Assembly: GCF_034047335.1 (NCBI RefSeq)
Contig: NZ_CP139137.1
Coordinates: forward strand, 930,001-994,000
Reading direction: 5' to 3'
Length of the DNA: 64,000 nucleotides
Source of the DNA: Chryseobacterium sp. JJR-5R
Lineage (GTDB): Bacteria; Bacteroidota; Bacteroidia; Flavobacteriales; Weeksellaceae
The position numbers and the translations under genes were made by a program. Positions 46,704-55,063 of this stretch are shown here, piece by piece; position 1 is the first letter of the stretch; each line of letters starts with the position of its first letter. The notes beneath the pieces were generated by a model that was not told the DNA's origin, did no database searches, and saw nothing but the letters and a program-made list of their open reading frames with translations.

Positions 46704-46746
46704 ATAAATTTTAACGAATTGATTTTAATAACGCCGATTTTAAGGT

Positions 46747-46777
46747 TTTGTTATTCTAAAAATATTTGTTAGTTTTG
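46747..46777 (+). promoter_or_regulatory. Promoter of the TonB receptor operon
   Basis: TTTG (46747-46750), 19 nt, TAGTTTTG (46770-46777): a full match to the Bacteroidota consensus. The leader before the ATG at 46796 would be about 13 nt. Confidence 0.78.
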
Positions 46778-46795
46778 TCTAACATTTTAAATTTT

Positions 46796-48868
46796 ATGAG
46801 GCGAATATTATTTTTTTTATTTCTGTTGTCTTCATTCTGCTATTCCCAGAAAACGGATAGTGTAGGTGCAAATCAGTCGCGAAAGCCTGATTCAATAAGC
46901 ATTCCGATTAAAAAGGAAATCAAAACAAAAAATATTGACGATGTTGTGATTACGGGAACCTTAAAGCCGATGAGCAAGTCCAAAAGCCCCGTAAATGTAG
47001 AGATTTACACGCAGAAATTTTTCCAGAAGAATCCTACACCAAACATTTTTGAAGCCATCGCCATGGTCAACGGTGTCAAGCCTCAGCTGAACTGTTCCGT
47101 CTGCAACACCGGGGATATCCACATCAACGGGTTGGAAGGGCCTTATACCATGATCCTGATTGACGGAATGCCTATCGTCAGCTCACTTTCGACCGTTTAC
47201 GGATTAAGCGGAATCCCAAACAGCCTGATCGACAGGATTGAAGTGGTAAAGGGCCCGGCTTCATCCATTTACGGTTCTGAAGCGATGGGCGGCGTCATTA
47301 ACATCATCACCAAAAATGCGCTGACCGCACCGAAACTGAGCGTTGATGTAATGACAACAACCTGGAATGAGAATAATGTGGACTTTTCCACCAAATTCAA
47401 TGTCGGGAAAAATGCAGCTTCATTAGTAAGCCTGAACTATTTCAATTTAAATGAAAAGACAGATCAGAATAAGGACAATTTTACCGATGCAGCCTTGCAG
47501 AACAGGATCTCGGTTTTTAATAAATGGAACTTTAAACGAAAAGAAAACCGGCAGGCAAGTTTTGCACTGCGCTATTTATATGAAGACCGCTTTGGCGGGG
47601 AAATGCAGTGGAATAGATCTTACCGGGGAGGTTCTGATGTTTACGGGGAAAGCGTTTATACCAACAGGGTAGAAGCTTTCGGGATGTACCAGTGGCCGGT
47701 GAAAGAAAATATTATCACCCAGTTTTCATATAATTTCCATGATCAGAATTCTTTTTACGGGACCAATCCTTTTCTGGCAACACAGAAAGTAGGTTTCCTT
47801 CAGACTTATTGGGATAAAAAACTGGGAAGTCACGATATTATTTTAGGTGCAACTTTCAAAAAAACATTCTATGACGACAATACACCCGGAACTTTATCAT
47901 CAGACGGATTAACAAATGATCCGATGAGGTCACCTGTTTTCGGGGTATTTATACAGGATCAGTGGGAGATAAACGAAAAAAACACATTGCTGCTGGGTTA
48001 CCGGTTTGATTATGATAAAATCCACCACTCAGTATATTCGCCGCGTTTTGCATGGAAGTTTTCACCGAATCCTTATCATACATTGAGATTCAATTTCGGA
48101 ACGGGTTTCCGGGTCGTGAATTTATTTACGGAAGACCATGCTGCCTTAACGGGTTCGCGAGATGTTGTGATCAGGGCAGATCTAAAACCTGAAAGATCCG
48201 TCAACGGAAATCTGAATTACGTCTGGAAGATTCCGGCTGGGGAAAGCATGGTCAATCTGGATGCATCTGCATTCTATACATATTTCAGCAACAAAATTGT
48301 CGGGGATTTTGATTCTGACCCTGAGAAAATTATTTATGACAACCTGCAGGGATACGGGATTTCCAGAGGGGCTTCTTTGAATGTAGATTACAGTTTCAGT
48401 TTTCCGCTGAGCATCAATCTGGGAGTGACCTATCTGGATGTATACCAGAAATTTGACGGTGAAGAAGGGAAAGTTCAGCAGCTCCATGCCCCGAAATGGA
48501 GCGGTACGTACAGCCTGACCTATAAATTCCACAATAACCTGACGGTAGATTTTACCGGACAGTTTTACGGACCGATGCGCCTGCCGGTCTTACCGAATGA
48601 TTACCGCCCTGAATATTCTCCGTTTTATAACCTCTCCAATATTCAGGTGTCAAAAATCTTCAGGTCCGGGTTTGAAATCTACGGCGGAATTAAAAATATT
48701 TTCAATTTCACTCCAAATGATCCGTTGATGCGGCCTTTTGACCCGTTTGATAAACATGTGAATGATCCTGTGACTAATCCTAATCATTATACTTTCGATA
48801 CCACATACGGCTATGCTCCGATGCAGGGAATAAGAGGGTTTCTTGGGATAAAATATACTTTGAAATGA
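46796..48868 (+). CDS. TonB-dependent outer-membrane receptor
   Basis: A 690-aa outer-membrane receptor that takes up a bound ligand using TonB energy. Signal peptide MRRILFFLFLLSSFCYSQ; plug domain about 45-170 with DDVVITGTLKP, the ILIDGMPIVSSLSTVYGLSGIP segment (shown here in part as LIDGMPIVSS) and RIEVVKGPASSIYGSEAMGGVINII in part as EVVKGPASS; beta barrel to a final GFLGIKYTLK. The plug carries Cys100-Ser-Val-Cys103 in LNCSVCNTGD. The ligand is unknown; copper or another metal or metallophore is possible. The ATG at 46796 fits the signal peptide and promoter. Its stop overlaps the thioredoxin gene start by 4 nt. Confidence 0.92.
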   Translation: MRRILFFLFLLSSFCYSQKTDSVGANQSRKPDSISIPIKKEIKTKNIDDVVITGTLKPMSKSKSPVNVEIYTQKFFQKNPTPNIFEAIAMVNGVKPQLNCSVCNTGDIHINGLEGPYTMILIDGMPIVSSLSTVYGLSGIPNSLIDRIEVVKGPASSIYGSEAMGGVINIITKNALTAPKLSVDVMTTTWNENNVDFSTKFNVGKNAASLVSLNYFNLNEKTDQNKDNFTDAALQNRISVFNKWNFKRKENRQASFALRYLYEDRFGGEMQWNRSYRGGSDVYGESVYTNRVEAFGMYQWPVKENIITQFSYNFHDQNSFYGTNPFLATQKVGFLQTYWDKKLGSHDIILGATFKKTFYDDNTPGTLSSDGLTNDPMRSPVFGVFIQDQWEINEKNTLLLGYRFDYDKIHHSVYSPRFAWKFSPNPYHTLRFNFGTGFRVVNLFTEDHAALTGSRDVVIRADLKPERSVNGNLNYVWKIPAGESMVNLDASAFYTYFSNKIVGDFDSDPEKIIYDNLQGYGISRGASLNVDYSFSFPLSINLGVTYLDVYQKFDGEEGKVQQLHAPKWSGTYSLTYKFHNNLTVDFTGQFYGPMRLPVLPNDYRPEYSPFYNLSNIQVSKIFRSGFEIYGGIKNIFNFTPNDPLMRPFDPFDKHVNDPVTNPNHYTFDTTYGYAPMQGIRGFLGIKYTLK

Positions 48869-49332
48869 AAAAAACATCACTTTTGTCAATATTGTTTTTA
48901 ATGCCTTTTCTTATTTTTTCACAGATAAAGACAGTCGCTTTTCCAGATCTGGACAGTTTACAGAAAGAAAACCCGAAACCGGTCATTATTCATCTGTACA
49001 CGGATTGGTGTTCAGTGTGTAAGATCGAATCTTTTCAATTAAAAAAAGATAAGGAGCTGGTTAACATGATCAGCGAAAAATTTTACTTTATCAGTTTTGA
49101 AGCGGAAAAAACAAAAGAAAAAATCAGTTTTCGGGGAAAAGTGTTTAATTATTTACCCAATGGAACTTCAGGGATCCATGAATTAGCTTTGGCTTTATCA
49201 AAAAATAAAGACCAACCTGTTTACCCATTGTGGATTATTCTGGATAAGGATCAGAATTTAATTGAGTATCATGAAGGGCTGTTTAAACCTGAGGAAATGA
49301 AGAAGAAATTGATGACAATTGTTAAACTTTAG
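48865..49332 (+). CDS. Secreted thioredoxin-fold protein
   Basis: A 155-aa exported thioredoxin-like protein (signal peptide MKKTSLLSILFLMPFLIFSQ). The active site is WCSVC (Cys49 and Cys52) in LYTDWCSVCK. ATGA overlap with the receptor gene shows translational coupling. Likely acts in the periplasm to reduce or form a disulfide, perhaps that of the receptor's own CSVC pair (inference). It ends 11 nt inside the next gene, which is on the opposite strand. Confidence 0.88.
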   Translation: MKKTSLLSILFLMPFLIFSQIKTVAFPDLDSLQKENPKPVIIHLYTDWCSVCKIESFQLKKDKELVNMISEKFYFISFEAEKTKEKISFRGKVFNYLPNGTSGIHELALALSKNKDQPVYPLWIILDKDQNLIEYHEGLFKPEEMKKKLMTIVKL

Positions 49333-50002
49333 TTTTTAACAAAAAGCTCAATTCATTTAATAAATCTGCAATGTAAGTAAGATCTTCTTGTTCAAAATCT
49401 ATTTCATTATCTACTTTTTTTCTTAACTCAGCTACTTCATGTTTAATAAATCCCATTTGAGTTTCTATTGGAATTTTATCCTCTTGTTTTTGAGTTATTC
49501 TCCAGTTCTCAATTGGTATTTTATTAAAAGTCCCACGATCAGTAAAAGTTATTTCTGAGTCAGAAAATTGATTTTCAAACTGATAAATAATTTTATTAAA
49601 AATGTTTTTAAGATCAGAAACGTTGATTGAATTTCGACTTTGAATTATATATTGTTTTCTTGCGTTAAAAAAATCATTATTTTCAAAATAATAATTAAGC
49701 AAAAAAATTACCGCATCATCTTCTGATTCAAAATCTACACAAAAATCTCCGGGACCCGGACCGGGTGTCCAATCCCAACAAATTACAGAAATTTTATTAT
49801 TACTTTTTTCAAGTCTTATTACTGGGCAATCTGTGAAGATCTCATCATCATTCCAAATTATAGTAATATTGAAGTGATTATTTTCTGGTAAAGAGTTTCC
49901 CGGAATACCTTTAGGTTTTATTACAGTCAGTCTGTTTTCATTATTTCCTGATGCTAATAAACCCTTTAATTTTAATAATTCTCGATTTTGAATACTTAAC
50001 AT
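49322..50002 (-). CDS. AT-rich orphan protein
   Basis: No family recognised. A 226-aa cytoplasmic protein without signal peptide or membrane segments; acidic, rich in Asn, Ile and Phe (for example a DFESEDDAVIFLLNYYFEN region near the middle), and ending in a helical stretch. Base composition is markedly more AT-rich than the genes around it. Its 3' end overlaps the thioredoxin gene on the opposite strand by 11 nt. The ATG at 50002 is preferred; the frame further upstream (to 50158) runs antisense through the next gene's 3' end. The features suggest recent arrival, possibly an immunity-type or accessory gene. Confidence 0.7.
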   Translation of the reverse strand: MLSIQNRELLKLKGLLASGNNENRLTVIKPKGIPGNSLPENNHFNITIIWNDDEIFTDCPVIRLEKSNNKISVICWDWTPGPGPGDFCVDFESEDDAVIFLLNYYFENNDFFNARKQYIIQSRNSINVSDLKNIFNKIIYQFENQFSDSEITFTDRGTFNKIPIENWRITQKQEDKIPIETQMGFIKHEVAELRKKVDNEIDFEQEDLTYIADLLNELSFLLKTKV

Positions 50003-50016
50003 AATAATTGAAATTA

Positions 50017-50400
50017 TCATTTCAACAAAACTGCAACAATTCCTAAAATAGCAGGTAAAGCCTGCACGAAAAATATTTTTTTCGTTGCGGAAACGGCACC
50101 GTAAATTCCGGCGATGGCTACACACGAGAGAAAGAATAGGGCAACATTGTTCTGCCATTTGAGATCTTCAATGAAGAAAGACCAGAGCAGCCCGGCGGCA
50201 AGAAACCCGTTATACAATCCCTGATTGGCCGCTAACCCTTTCGTCGGTTTAAACATTTCTGCCGGCAAAGCTGCCTTAAAAACTTCCTTGCCTTTCGTTT
50301 CCCACGCAAACATTTCCATCCAGAGAATGTAAAGGTGTTCTACGGCAACTATTGCAATTAAAATTTTTGCTGCGATTTCCATGATTTGCTGTTTTGTCAT
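50017..50400 (-). CDS. DUF1304 membrane protein
   Basis: A 127-aa inner-membrane protein with four predicted membrane helices. Conserved features of DUF1304 are EHLYILWMEMF, the ANQGLYNGFLAAGLLW segment and GIYGAVSATKKIFFVQALPA, quoted here in part as GIYGAVSATKK. The function of the family is unknown. It stands divergent from the Crp-family gene, with 47 nt between the starts. Confidence 0.88.
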   Translation of the reverse strand: MTKQQIMEIAAKILIAIVAVEHLYILWMEMFAWETKGKEVFKAALPAEMFKPTKGLAANQGLYNGFLAAGLLWSFFIEDLKWQNNVALFFLSCVAIAGIYGAVSATKKIFFVQALPAILGIVAVLLK

Positions 50401-50422
50401 CGTAAAACTAAAAAAATAAAGT

Positions 50423-50430
50423 TAAGTTTG
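50423..50430 (+). promoter_or_regulatory. -7 element of the Crp-family gene
   Basis: TAAGTTTG matches TAnnTTTG and lies 17 nt before the ATG at 50448. A -33 match is lacking. Confidence 0.35.
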
Positions 50431-50447
50431 GTTGCACAATTCAAAAA

Positions 50448-51020
50448 ATGGAAAGTTTCAAGGCGCATTTAGATAAATTTATTAACATCAGCGATGAAGA
50501 TTTTGCTTCTGTCTTTTCGTTTTTTAAGGTTTCGGAAGTGAAGAAAAAACATGATCTTGTTTTGAGCGGCGAAATTTGCAGATCCGTATATTTCGTTCAG
50601 AAGGGCTGCCTCAGAAAGTTTTTTATCAATGAAAAGGGAGTGGAGCAGACTACCGAATTTGCCATTGAAAACTGGTGGATAACGGATACTTTCGCTTATG
50701 AAAGGCAGGCACCGTCCGGTTTTACCATCCAGTCGGTTGAACCGTCTGTCGTTTTAATCCTTGATCTTCAGTCTCAGGAAGCATTGTTAAAAAAACACCC
50801 GGTGATGGAGCGGTATTTCAGGATGGTCTATCAGAGGGCGTATGCTGCTGCAGAAAGGAGAATCCGGTATCTGTATGAAATGAGCAGGGAAGAACTGTAT
50901 ATCCATTTCAGTACGCAATATTCCTGGTTTGTTCAGCGGATTCCGCAGTATTTAATTGCCTCTTTTCTGGGTTTTACGCCGGAATATTTAAGCGAGATCC
51001 GTGCAAAATTACGTTCTTAA
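50448..51020 (+). CDS. Crp/Fnr-family transcription regulator
   Basis: A 190-aa regulator with an N-terminal cyclic-nucleotide-binding fold (about 10-115: LSGEICRSVYFVQKGCLRKFF, EFAIENWW) and a C-terminal helix-turn-helix region (IPQYLIASFLGFTPEYLSEIRAKL). No Fnr-type Cys cluster. Ligand unknown. It is followed 83 nt later by the AhpD-like gene and faces DUF1304; such regulators often control these neighbours. Confidence 0.9.
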   Translation: MESFKAHLDKFINISDEDFASVFSFFKVSEVKKKHDLVLSGEICRSVYFVQKGCLRKFFINEKGVEQTTEFAIENWWITDTFAYERQAPSGFTIQSVEPSVVLILDLQSQEALLKKHPVMERYFRMVYQRAYAAAERRIRYLYEMSREELYIHFSTQYSWFVQRIPQYLIASFLGFTPEYLSEIRAKLRS

Positions 51021-51103
51021 ACCAGTTTAAGATTTTTAAAACTCATATATCGGAACTTTGTCATGTGTTAAAAACAACAGGTTAAACCACTAACAAAAAC
51101 AGT

Positions 51104-51547
51104 ATGAGTACACGGACCAAAATTTCAAATGCCAATTCAGAATCTTACAAAGCCATGATGAACCTGGAAGTGACTTTACAGAACCCTTTATTAAGCAATA
51201 TCCAGAAAGAGTTGATAAAAATACGCGCTTCACAGATCAACCAATGCGCGTTCTGCCTGGATATGCATACGAAAGACGCCTTGAAGTACGGCGAAACACC
51301 ACAACGGATTTTTCTCTTAAACGCCTGGAGGGAAACGGACCTGTTTACCGAAGAGGAAAAAGTAATTCTGGCGATGACTGAAGAAATCACTTTGATCAGC
51401 CGAAAAGGGCTTACGGACGAAACGTACGAAAAAGCAGCTCAGCTTTTTGATGAAGAGCAGATAAAAAACATCATCATGGCAGCGGTTACGATCAACATGT
51501 GGAACAGGATTGCCGTCAGCACGCATTTAGAAGTTCCTAAACATTAG
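51104..51547 (+). CDS. AhpD-like carboxymuconolactone decarboxylase-family protein
   Basis: A 147-aa alpha-helical protein with the redox motif CAFCLDMH, typical of AhpD-like peroxidases with Cys-x-x-Cys-x3-His. Surrounding residues (IKIRASQINQCAFC, then RIFLLNAWRE) fit the family. It may reduce hydroperoxides. Possible Crp-family regulation from the gene upstream. Confidence 0.9.
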   Translation: MSTRTKISNANSESYKAMMNLEVTLQNPLLSNIQKELIKIRASQINQCAFCLDMHTKDALKYGETPQRIFLLNAWRETDLFTEEEKVILAMTEEITLISRKGLTDETYEKAAQLFDEEQIKNIIMAAVTINMWNRIAVSTHLEVPKH

Positions 51548-51562
51548 GCTTTTATTCAAAAA

Positions 51563-51593
51563 AAAATAGCTTTTCGTGATGAAAAGCTATTTT
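51563..51593. terminator. Bidirectional terminator between converging genes
   Basis: A 13-bp perfect stem with a 5-nt loop, flanked by A9 on one side and TTTT on the other. It ends both the AhpD-like gene (+) and the PPC gene (-). Confidence 0.85.
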
Positions 51594-51595
51594 AA

Positions 51596-52099
51596 TCATT
51601 GCCGGCAGTTCAGCTGAAGAACATTGGCATTCAAAGGCTGTTCGACCTTTCGCTCTAGTTTCTGATCATTGAGTGTAATATAAATTTCCATGGAACCGGT
51701 TCCGACACGGAGCGATAAAATATGACCGCCATACGCATTGAATTTTTCATCCGTTGCCACGCCGTGAATATGGATCGAAGGGCCTTTTCCGTTCCATGCG
51801 ACAGAACCTGTCAGGCTTCCCATTTCTACCTTATTAAAAGTTTTCGGATTAAATTTTTTGGTATTAAAATCATAGAATCCGAAAGTCACATCGTTTGCAA
51901 ACCCGATCCCGGTAAAACTTGCAGAAGGGATATTTTCAGTTTTTGCCAGGTTTTCAATATTTGCCAGTACATCATCGCCCTGCCGAAGCACCATCAGATA
52001 CCCTGTCGGCGTTTTTATGTAACGGCATTTTTCTTTTTCCTGTGCGGGAAAGATGTTTAAAAGAAAAAAGGTGAATAATAAAGCCGAAAGTAATTTCAT
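51596..52099 (-). CDS. Secreted PPC (DUF296)-domain protein
   Basis: A 167-aa protein with a signal peptide (MKLLSALLFTFFLLNIFPAQ) followed by a PPC/DUF296 fold (about 28-155). The metal-type motif HIHGVATDEK and the GGH segment, plus the GSLTGSVAWNGKG region, are visible. PPC proteins are usually described as DNA-binding (AT-hook associated), but the signal peptide places this one outside the cytoplasm and no AT-hook is present. A role in metal or small-ligand binding is more likely. Confidence 0.85.
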   Translation of the reverse strand: MKLLSALLFTFFLLNIFPAQEKEKCRYIKTPTGYLMVLRQGDDVLANIENLAKTENIPSASFTGIGFANDVTFGFYDFNTKKFNPKTFNKVEMGSLTGSVAWNGKGPSIHIHGVATDEKFNAYGGHILSLRVGTGSMEIYITLNDQKLERKVEQPLNANVLQLNCRQ

Positions 52100-52317
52100 G
52101 AGTTCATCATTTAAAGTAAGGAATGAAAAATCTGCACCAATATATGAAATTAGTTTTTCAGTTTCGCTTATTTTATGATTCGGGGTTTAAATCAGGTTAG
52201 CGATGCAGATCTGTGGTTTTTCCTGTAATCTTTCATCATTCAGATTTCTGAAGACAAATACTCCGGTCCTGTGTTCTTCTTTGGTTTTACAATGGCGGTA
52301 AGGTAAATTTTCACCAG

Positions 52318-53202
52318 TTAAATATGATCTTCAATAGAATGGTGTTTTGGTTCCCAGTCCAGTTCCGTTCTGGCTTTATGGGAACTGCACAGGCTGTTGG
52401 AGGCAAACCCGAAATATCCTCCGGCAGGCCCGAATGTATTGACGGCCTCCTGGATGGTTACTGACTGTGCAGGCTGCAGCTGATATCGTTCGCTTATCCT
52501 TTCCGCCAGATTCTTGATGTTCGAAGAACCGTTTTCCGCATAATACAGCGAGCCTGGTTTTGCTTTTTCCAGGGCAAGGACGTATAAATCGGCAAGATCT
52601 TCAATATGAACGTTTGACCAGATATTTTCCCCTTTCCCGAAATAGGTACCAAAGCCTTTTTCTTTAGAGAAAGCGGTTAAAGCGGGAAGCTGGATGCTGT
52701 CTTTCTTAATTCCCAATCCTTCTCCGTAGACCATGGCAGGAACAATAACAATGCTTCGTATGTCCTGTGCGGCAGACTGAAGGATGTACTGATTGATCAG
52801 TACCCTGGAAGCAATTTCGAGCCTGGGCTGCAGCGCAATATCCTCCGTAAATACAAAATCATTTTTCTCCCCGTTCTCCTTTCCTCCGAAAATCGCCGAT
52901 CCGGAAGTAAAAATAAGGGTCTTTCCGCTTCCTTTCATTAGACTGACGATACTGTCTGCAGCATACGCATCATCTGCGGAATCTGCATTATGGATAACAG
53001 CATCCGCTCCCGAGATTGCTGATTGTAAAACAGCCTCATTATGGATGCTCCCTACGATAGTTTCAATACCGTCCGCTTCAAGTTCTTTTGCATGCGTTTC
53101 ATTACGGATCAGCCCGGTTACCGTATAATTTTTATCCCGTAATTTCTTTGCGACGGTTCCACCTATGTATCCGGTGATCCCGGTAATTAATATCTTTTTC
53201 AT
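52318..53202 (-). CDS. NAD(P)-dependent epimerase/dehydratase-type reductase
   Basis: A 294-aa Rossmann-fold protein with the GxxGxxG motif GITGYIGG (7-14) and an atypical SDR pattern (YVLALEKAKPGSLYYAENGSS). A clear YxxxK catalytic pair was not identified, so it may bind NAD(P)H without classic SDR chemistry. It is 9 nt downstream of the mdaB-like gene and is probably cotranscribed with it. Substrate unknown. Confidence 0.82.
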   Translation of the reverse strand: MKKILITGITGYIGGTVAKKLRDKNYTVTGLIRNETHAKELEADGIETIVGSIHNEAVLQSAISGADAVIHNADSADDAYAADSIVSLMKGSGKTLIFTSGSAIFGGKENGEKNDFVFTEDIALQPRLEIASRVLINQYILQSAAQDIRSIVIVPAMVYGEGLGIKKDSIQLPALTAFSKEKGFGTYFGKGENIWSNVHIEDLADLYVLALEKAKPGSLYYAENGSSNIKNLAERISERYQLQPAQSVTIQEAVNTFGPAGGYFGFASNSLCSSHKARTELDWEPKHHSIEDHI

Positions 53203-53211
53203 CAGGTTAAA

Positions 53212-53826
53212 TTAAGTAAGTTGCGGTTTTAGTTCTTTTTCGAAGACGGTGGTAAGGTGATTCCTGTAAGCGTTCATATCACGCACTATATCTGCATTTT
53301 TCTCCACATCATGGAAATGAAAACTTTCCATTTTTTCTAGAGAAACAAAGGCGTTCATCTTGTGGAACCCAAATAAAGGCCCGTTGTCTACACTGGTTTG
53401 ATTGAAAAATTCTCCGGGAAGCGTGAAAGCGGTTTCCGGGGCATTCCAGCTTGTGGTGACCATGTATTTTCTTCCGCCCAGCATTCCGCCGGTTCCGTAA
53501 TTGACTTCCGGATGGTCTAAAGTCCTGCCGTCACTCATATAAATCCCTTTGGCATGGCCCGCTGTGAAAACTTCATCAATATATTTCTTGAAACCGTTCG
53601 GCAGTTGGAACCACCAGATCGGGGTGTGGTAAATAATATAGTCTGCCCAGACGAATTTCTTCACTTCTTCATTCTCATCATAACCTTCACTTATATGCGT
53701 GATTTCAACTTCTGTATTTGCGAAATCTTTTAATATGTCCAGCGTATTTTCTGCAATGGTCTGATTATATTTTCCTCCGGAATGCCCGAAGTCCTGTCCA
53801 CCGTTAATGATCAATACTTTTTTCAT
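53212..53826 (-). CDS. mdaB: MdaB-like NAD(P)H quinone oxidoreductase
   Basis: A 204-aa flavodoxin-like quinone reductase. Recognised by KKVLIINGGQDFGHSGGKYNQT, IYHTPIWWFQLPNGFKKYIDEVF (in part, as HTPIWWFQLP) and GGRKYMVTTSWNAPE. It would reduce quinones by two electrons and limit oxidative stress. Transcribed away from a LysR gene that likely regulates it; the -7 element TACCTTTG (minus strand, 53855-53862) and a palindrome lie between. Confidence 0.88.
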   Translation of the reverse strand: MKKVLIINGGQDFGHSGGKYNQTIAENTLDILKDFANTEVEITHISEGYDENEEVKKFVWADYIIYHTPIWWFQLPNGFKKYIDEVFTAGHAKGIYMSDGRTLDHPEVNYGTGGMLGGRKYMVTTSWNAPETAFTLPGEFFNQTSVDNGPLFGFHKMNAFVSLEKMESFHFHDVEKNADIVRDMNAYRNHLTTVFEKELKPQLT

Positions 53827-53854
53827 TACTGTTGATTGTTTAAATTCTACTGTG

Positions 53855-53906
53855 CAAAGGTATAGGGTATCATGATATAATAAAAATAATATAATTTATA
53901 TATTTG
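53855..53906. promoter_or_regulatory. Divergent mdaB/lysR control region
   Basis: On the minus strand TACCTTTG (53855-53862) is a -7 element for mdaB. A perfect palindrome TATCATGATA (53868-53877) lies between this and the -33 position, a plausible operator. On the plus strand TATATTTG (53899-53906) is a -7 element for lysR. Assignment of the palindrome to LysR is inference. Confidence 0.5.
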
Positions 53907-53929
53907 TATCATAATTATAATACTTAGCT

Positions 53930-54826
53930 ATGGTTAATCTGGAATGGTACCGTACTTTCAAAGCAATTTACAAAACAGGCACTTTAACGGGCGCTGCTGA
54001 AACCCTGTTTATTTCGCAGCCCGGCGTAAGCCTTCACCTGGGTTCCCTGGAATCTTACGTGGGGTATAAGCTGTTTGACAGAACGGGGCGGAAAATGATT
54101 CCTACCGAGAGGGGAAAGGTCCTGTTCAATGCAGTTTCCGAACCGTTGAGCAGATTGGAGGATGTGGAAAAGAATTTTCAGAAGTCTACTGAAAAACATA
54201 CCCCTACGATAAGCGTCGGGATGTGTTTTGAAACCTTCCAGACCACCCTGGAGCAATATGTCTCAACACTGCCGTTTAATTTGATCATCAGCTTTGGCGA
54301 GTATCCTGAAATGCTCGACCAGCTGGACAAAGGGATCTTAGACCTGATTATTACGCCCAAAAAAGGGACATCGCCTAATATTTTGCACGAAGCCTTTTCT
54401 TCTGAACAGATTATCCTGGTGGGCGGAAATGAAATTGACGCGGAGGGTTTCAGGAAAGTAATCAGAACAAAAGGCCCTGAGCATGCTGAAGAATGGCTGA
54501 AAAAAGAGAAATGGTACGGAACCACAGGTGACATGGAACATCTTTTCCAGTTCTGGATCCTGAACTTCGGGCACAAGCCGAACTTCCGGCCTAATTACAT
54601 CGTCCCGAATTTAAATTCCATTGTCCGCTGCCTGAAAGGAGGAACCGGGCTGGCTGTGGTCCCGGATTTTTTATGCAGGAATGAAATCAGAAGCGGAGGA
54701 GTAAAACTCATCTGGGAAGGCGGAAAAAAATTAGAGAATACGCTGTATTTCGGATGCAGGAAAAATACGGTATATCAGGATGAAATTGCCCATATCAAAA
54801 GCTTGTTCAGAAAAGTAATGGGCTGA
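53930..54826 (+). CDS. LysR-family transcription regulator
   Basis: A 298-aa regulator. N-terminal winged HTH (GTLTGAAETLFISQPGVSLHLGSLES, given in part as AAETLFISQPGVS) and a C-terminal substrate-binding-like domain from about residue 90. Divergent to the mdaB-like gene and its neighbour, the usual layout for self-regulated LysR control; the inducer is likely a quinone or redox stress (inference). Confidence 0.93.
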   Translation: MVNLEWYRTFKAIYKTGTLTGAAETLFISQPGVSLHLGSLESYVGYKLFDRTGRKMIPTERGKVLFNAVSEPLSRLEDVEKNFQKSTEKHTPTISVGMCFETFQTTLEQYVSTLPFNLIISFGEYPEMLDQLDKGILDLIITPKKGTSPNILHEAFSSEQIILVGGNEIDAEGFRKVIRTKGPEHAEEWLKKEKWYGTTGDMEHLFQFWILNFGHKPNFRPNYIVPNLNSIVRCLKGGTGLAVVPDFLCRNEIRSGGVKLIWEGGKKLENTLYFGCRKNTVYQDEIAHIKSLFRKVMG

Positions 54827-55063
54827 TCAGCTCATATAAATGACAGACAATGCTTTCCTGAGCCTTCTTTTCGGAGCTTGGTATATTAATTTAAATTTCG
54901 TTTTTCAGATTTTCATTCGGCTTAAAACCTGCGGGACCTTAAAAATCAGTAAGAAATTATTTTTAAAATGATGTTAAGCGCCTCTAAGCAATATTGACGA
55001 CCTGAAATTTCAAAAATTTGTTGTAAATTAGTTAGTATTCATACCAAATAAAAATAAAATACG

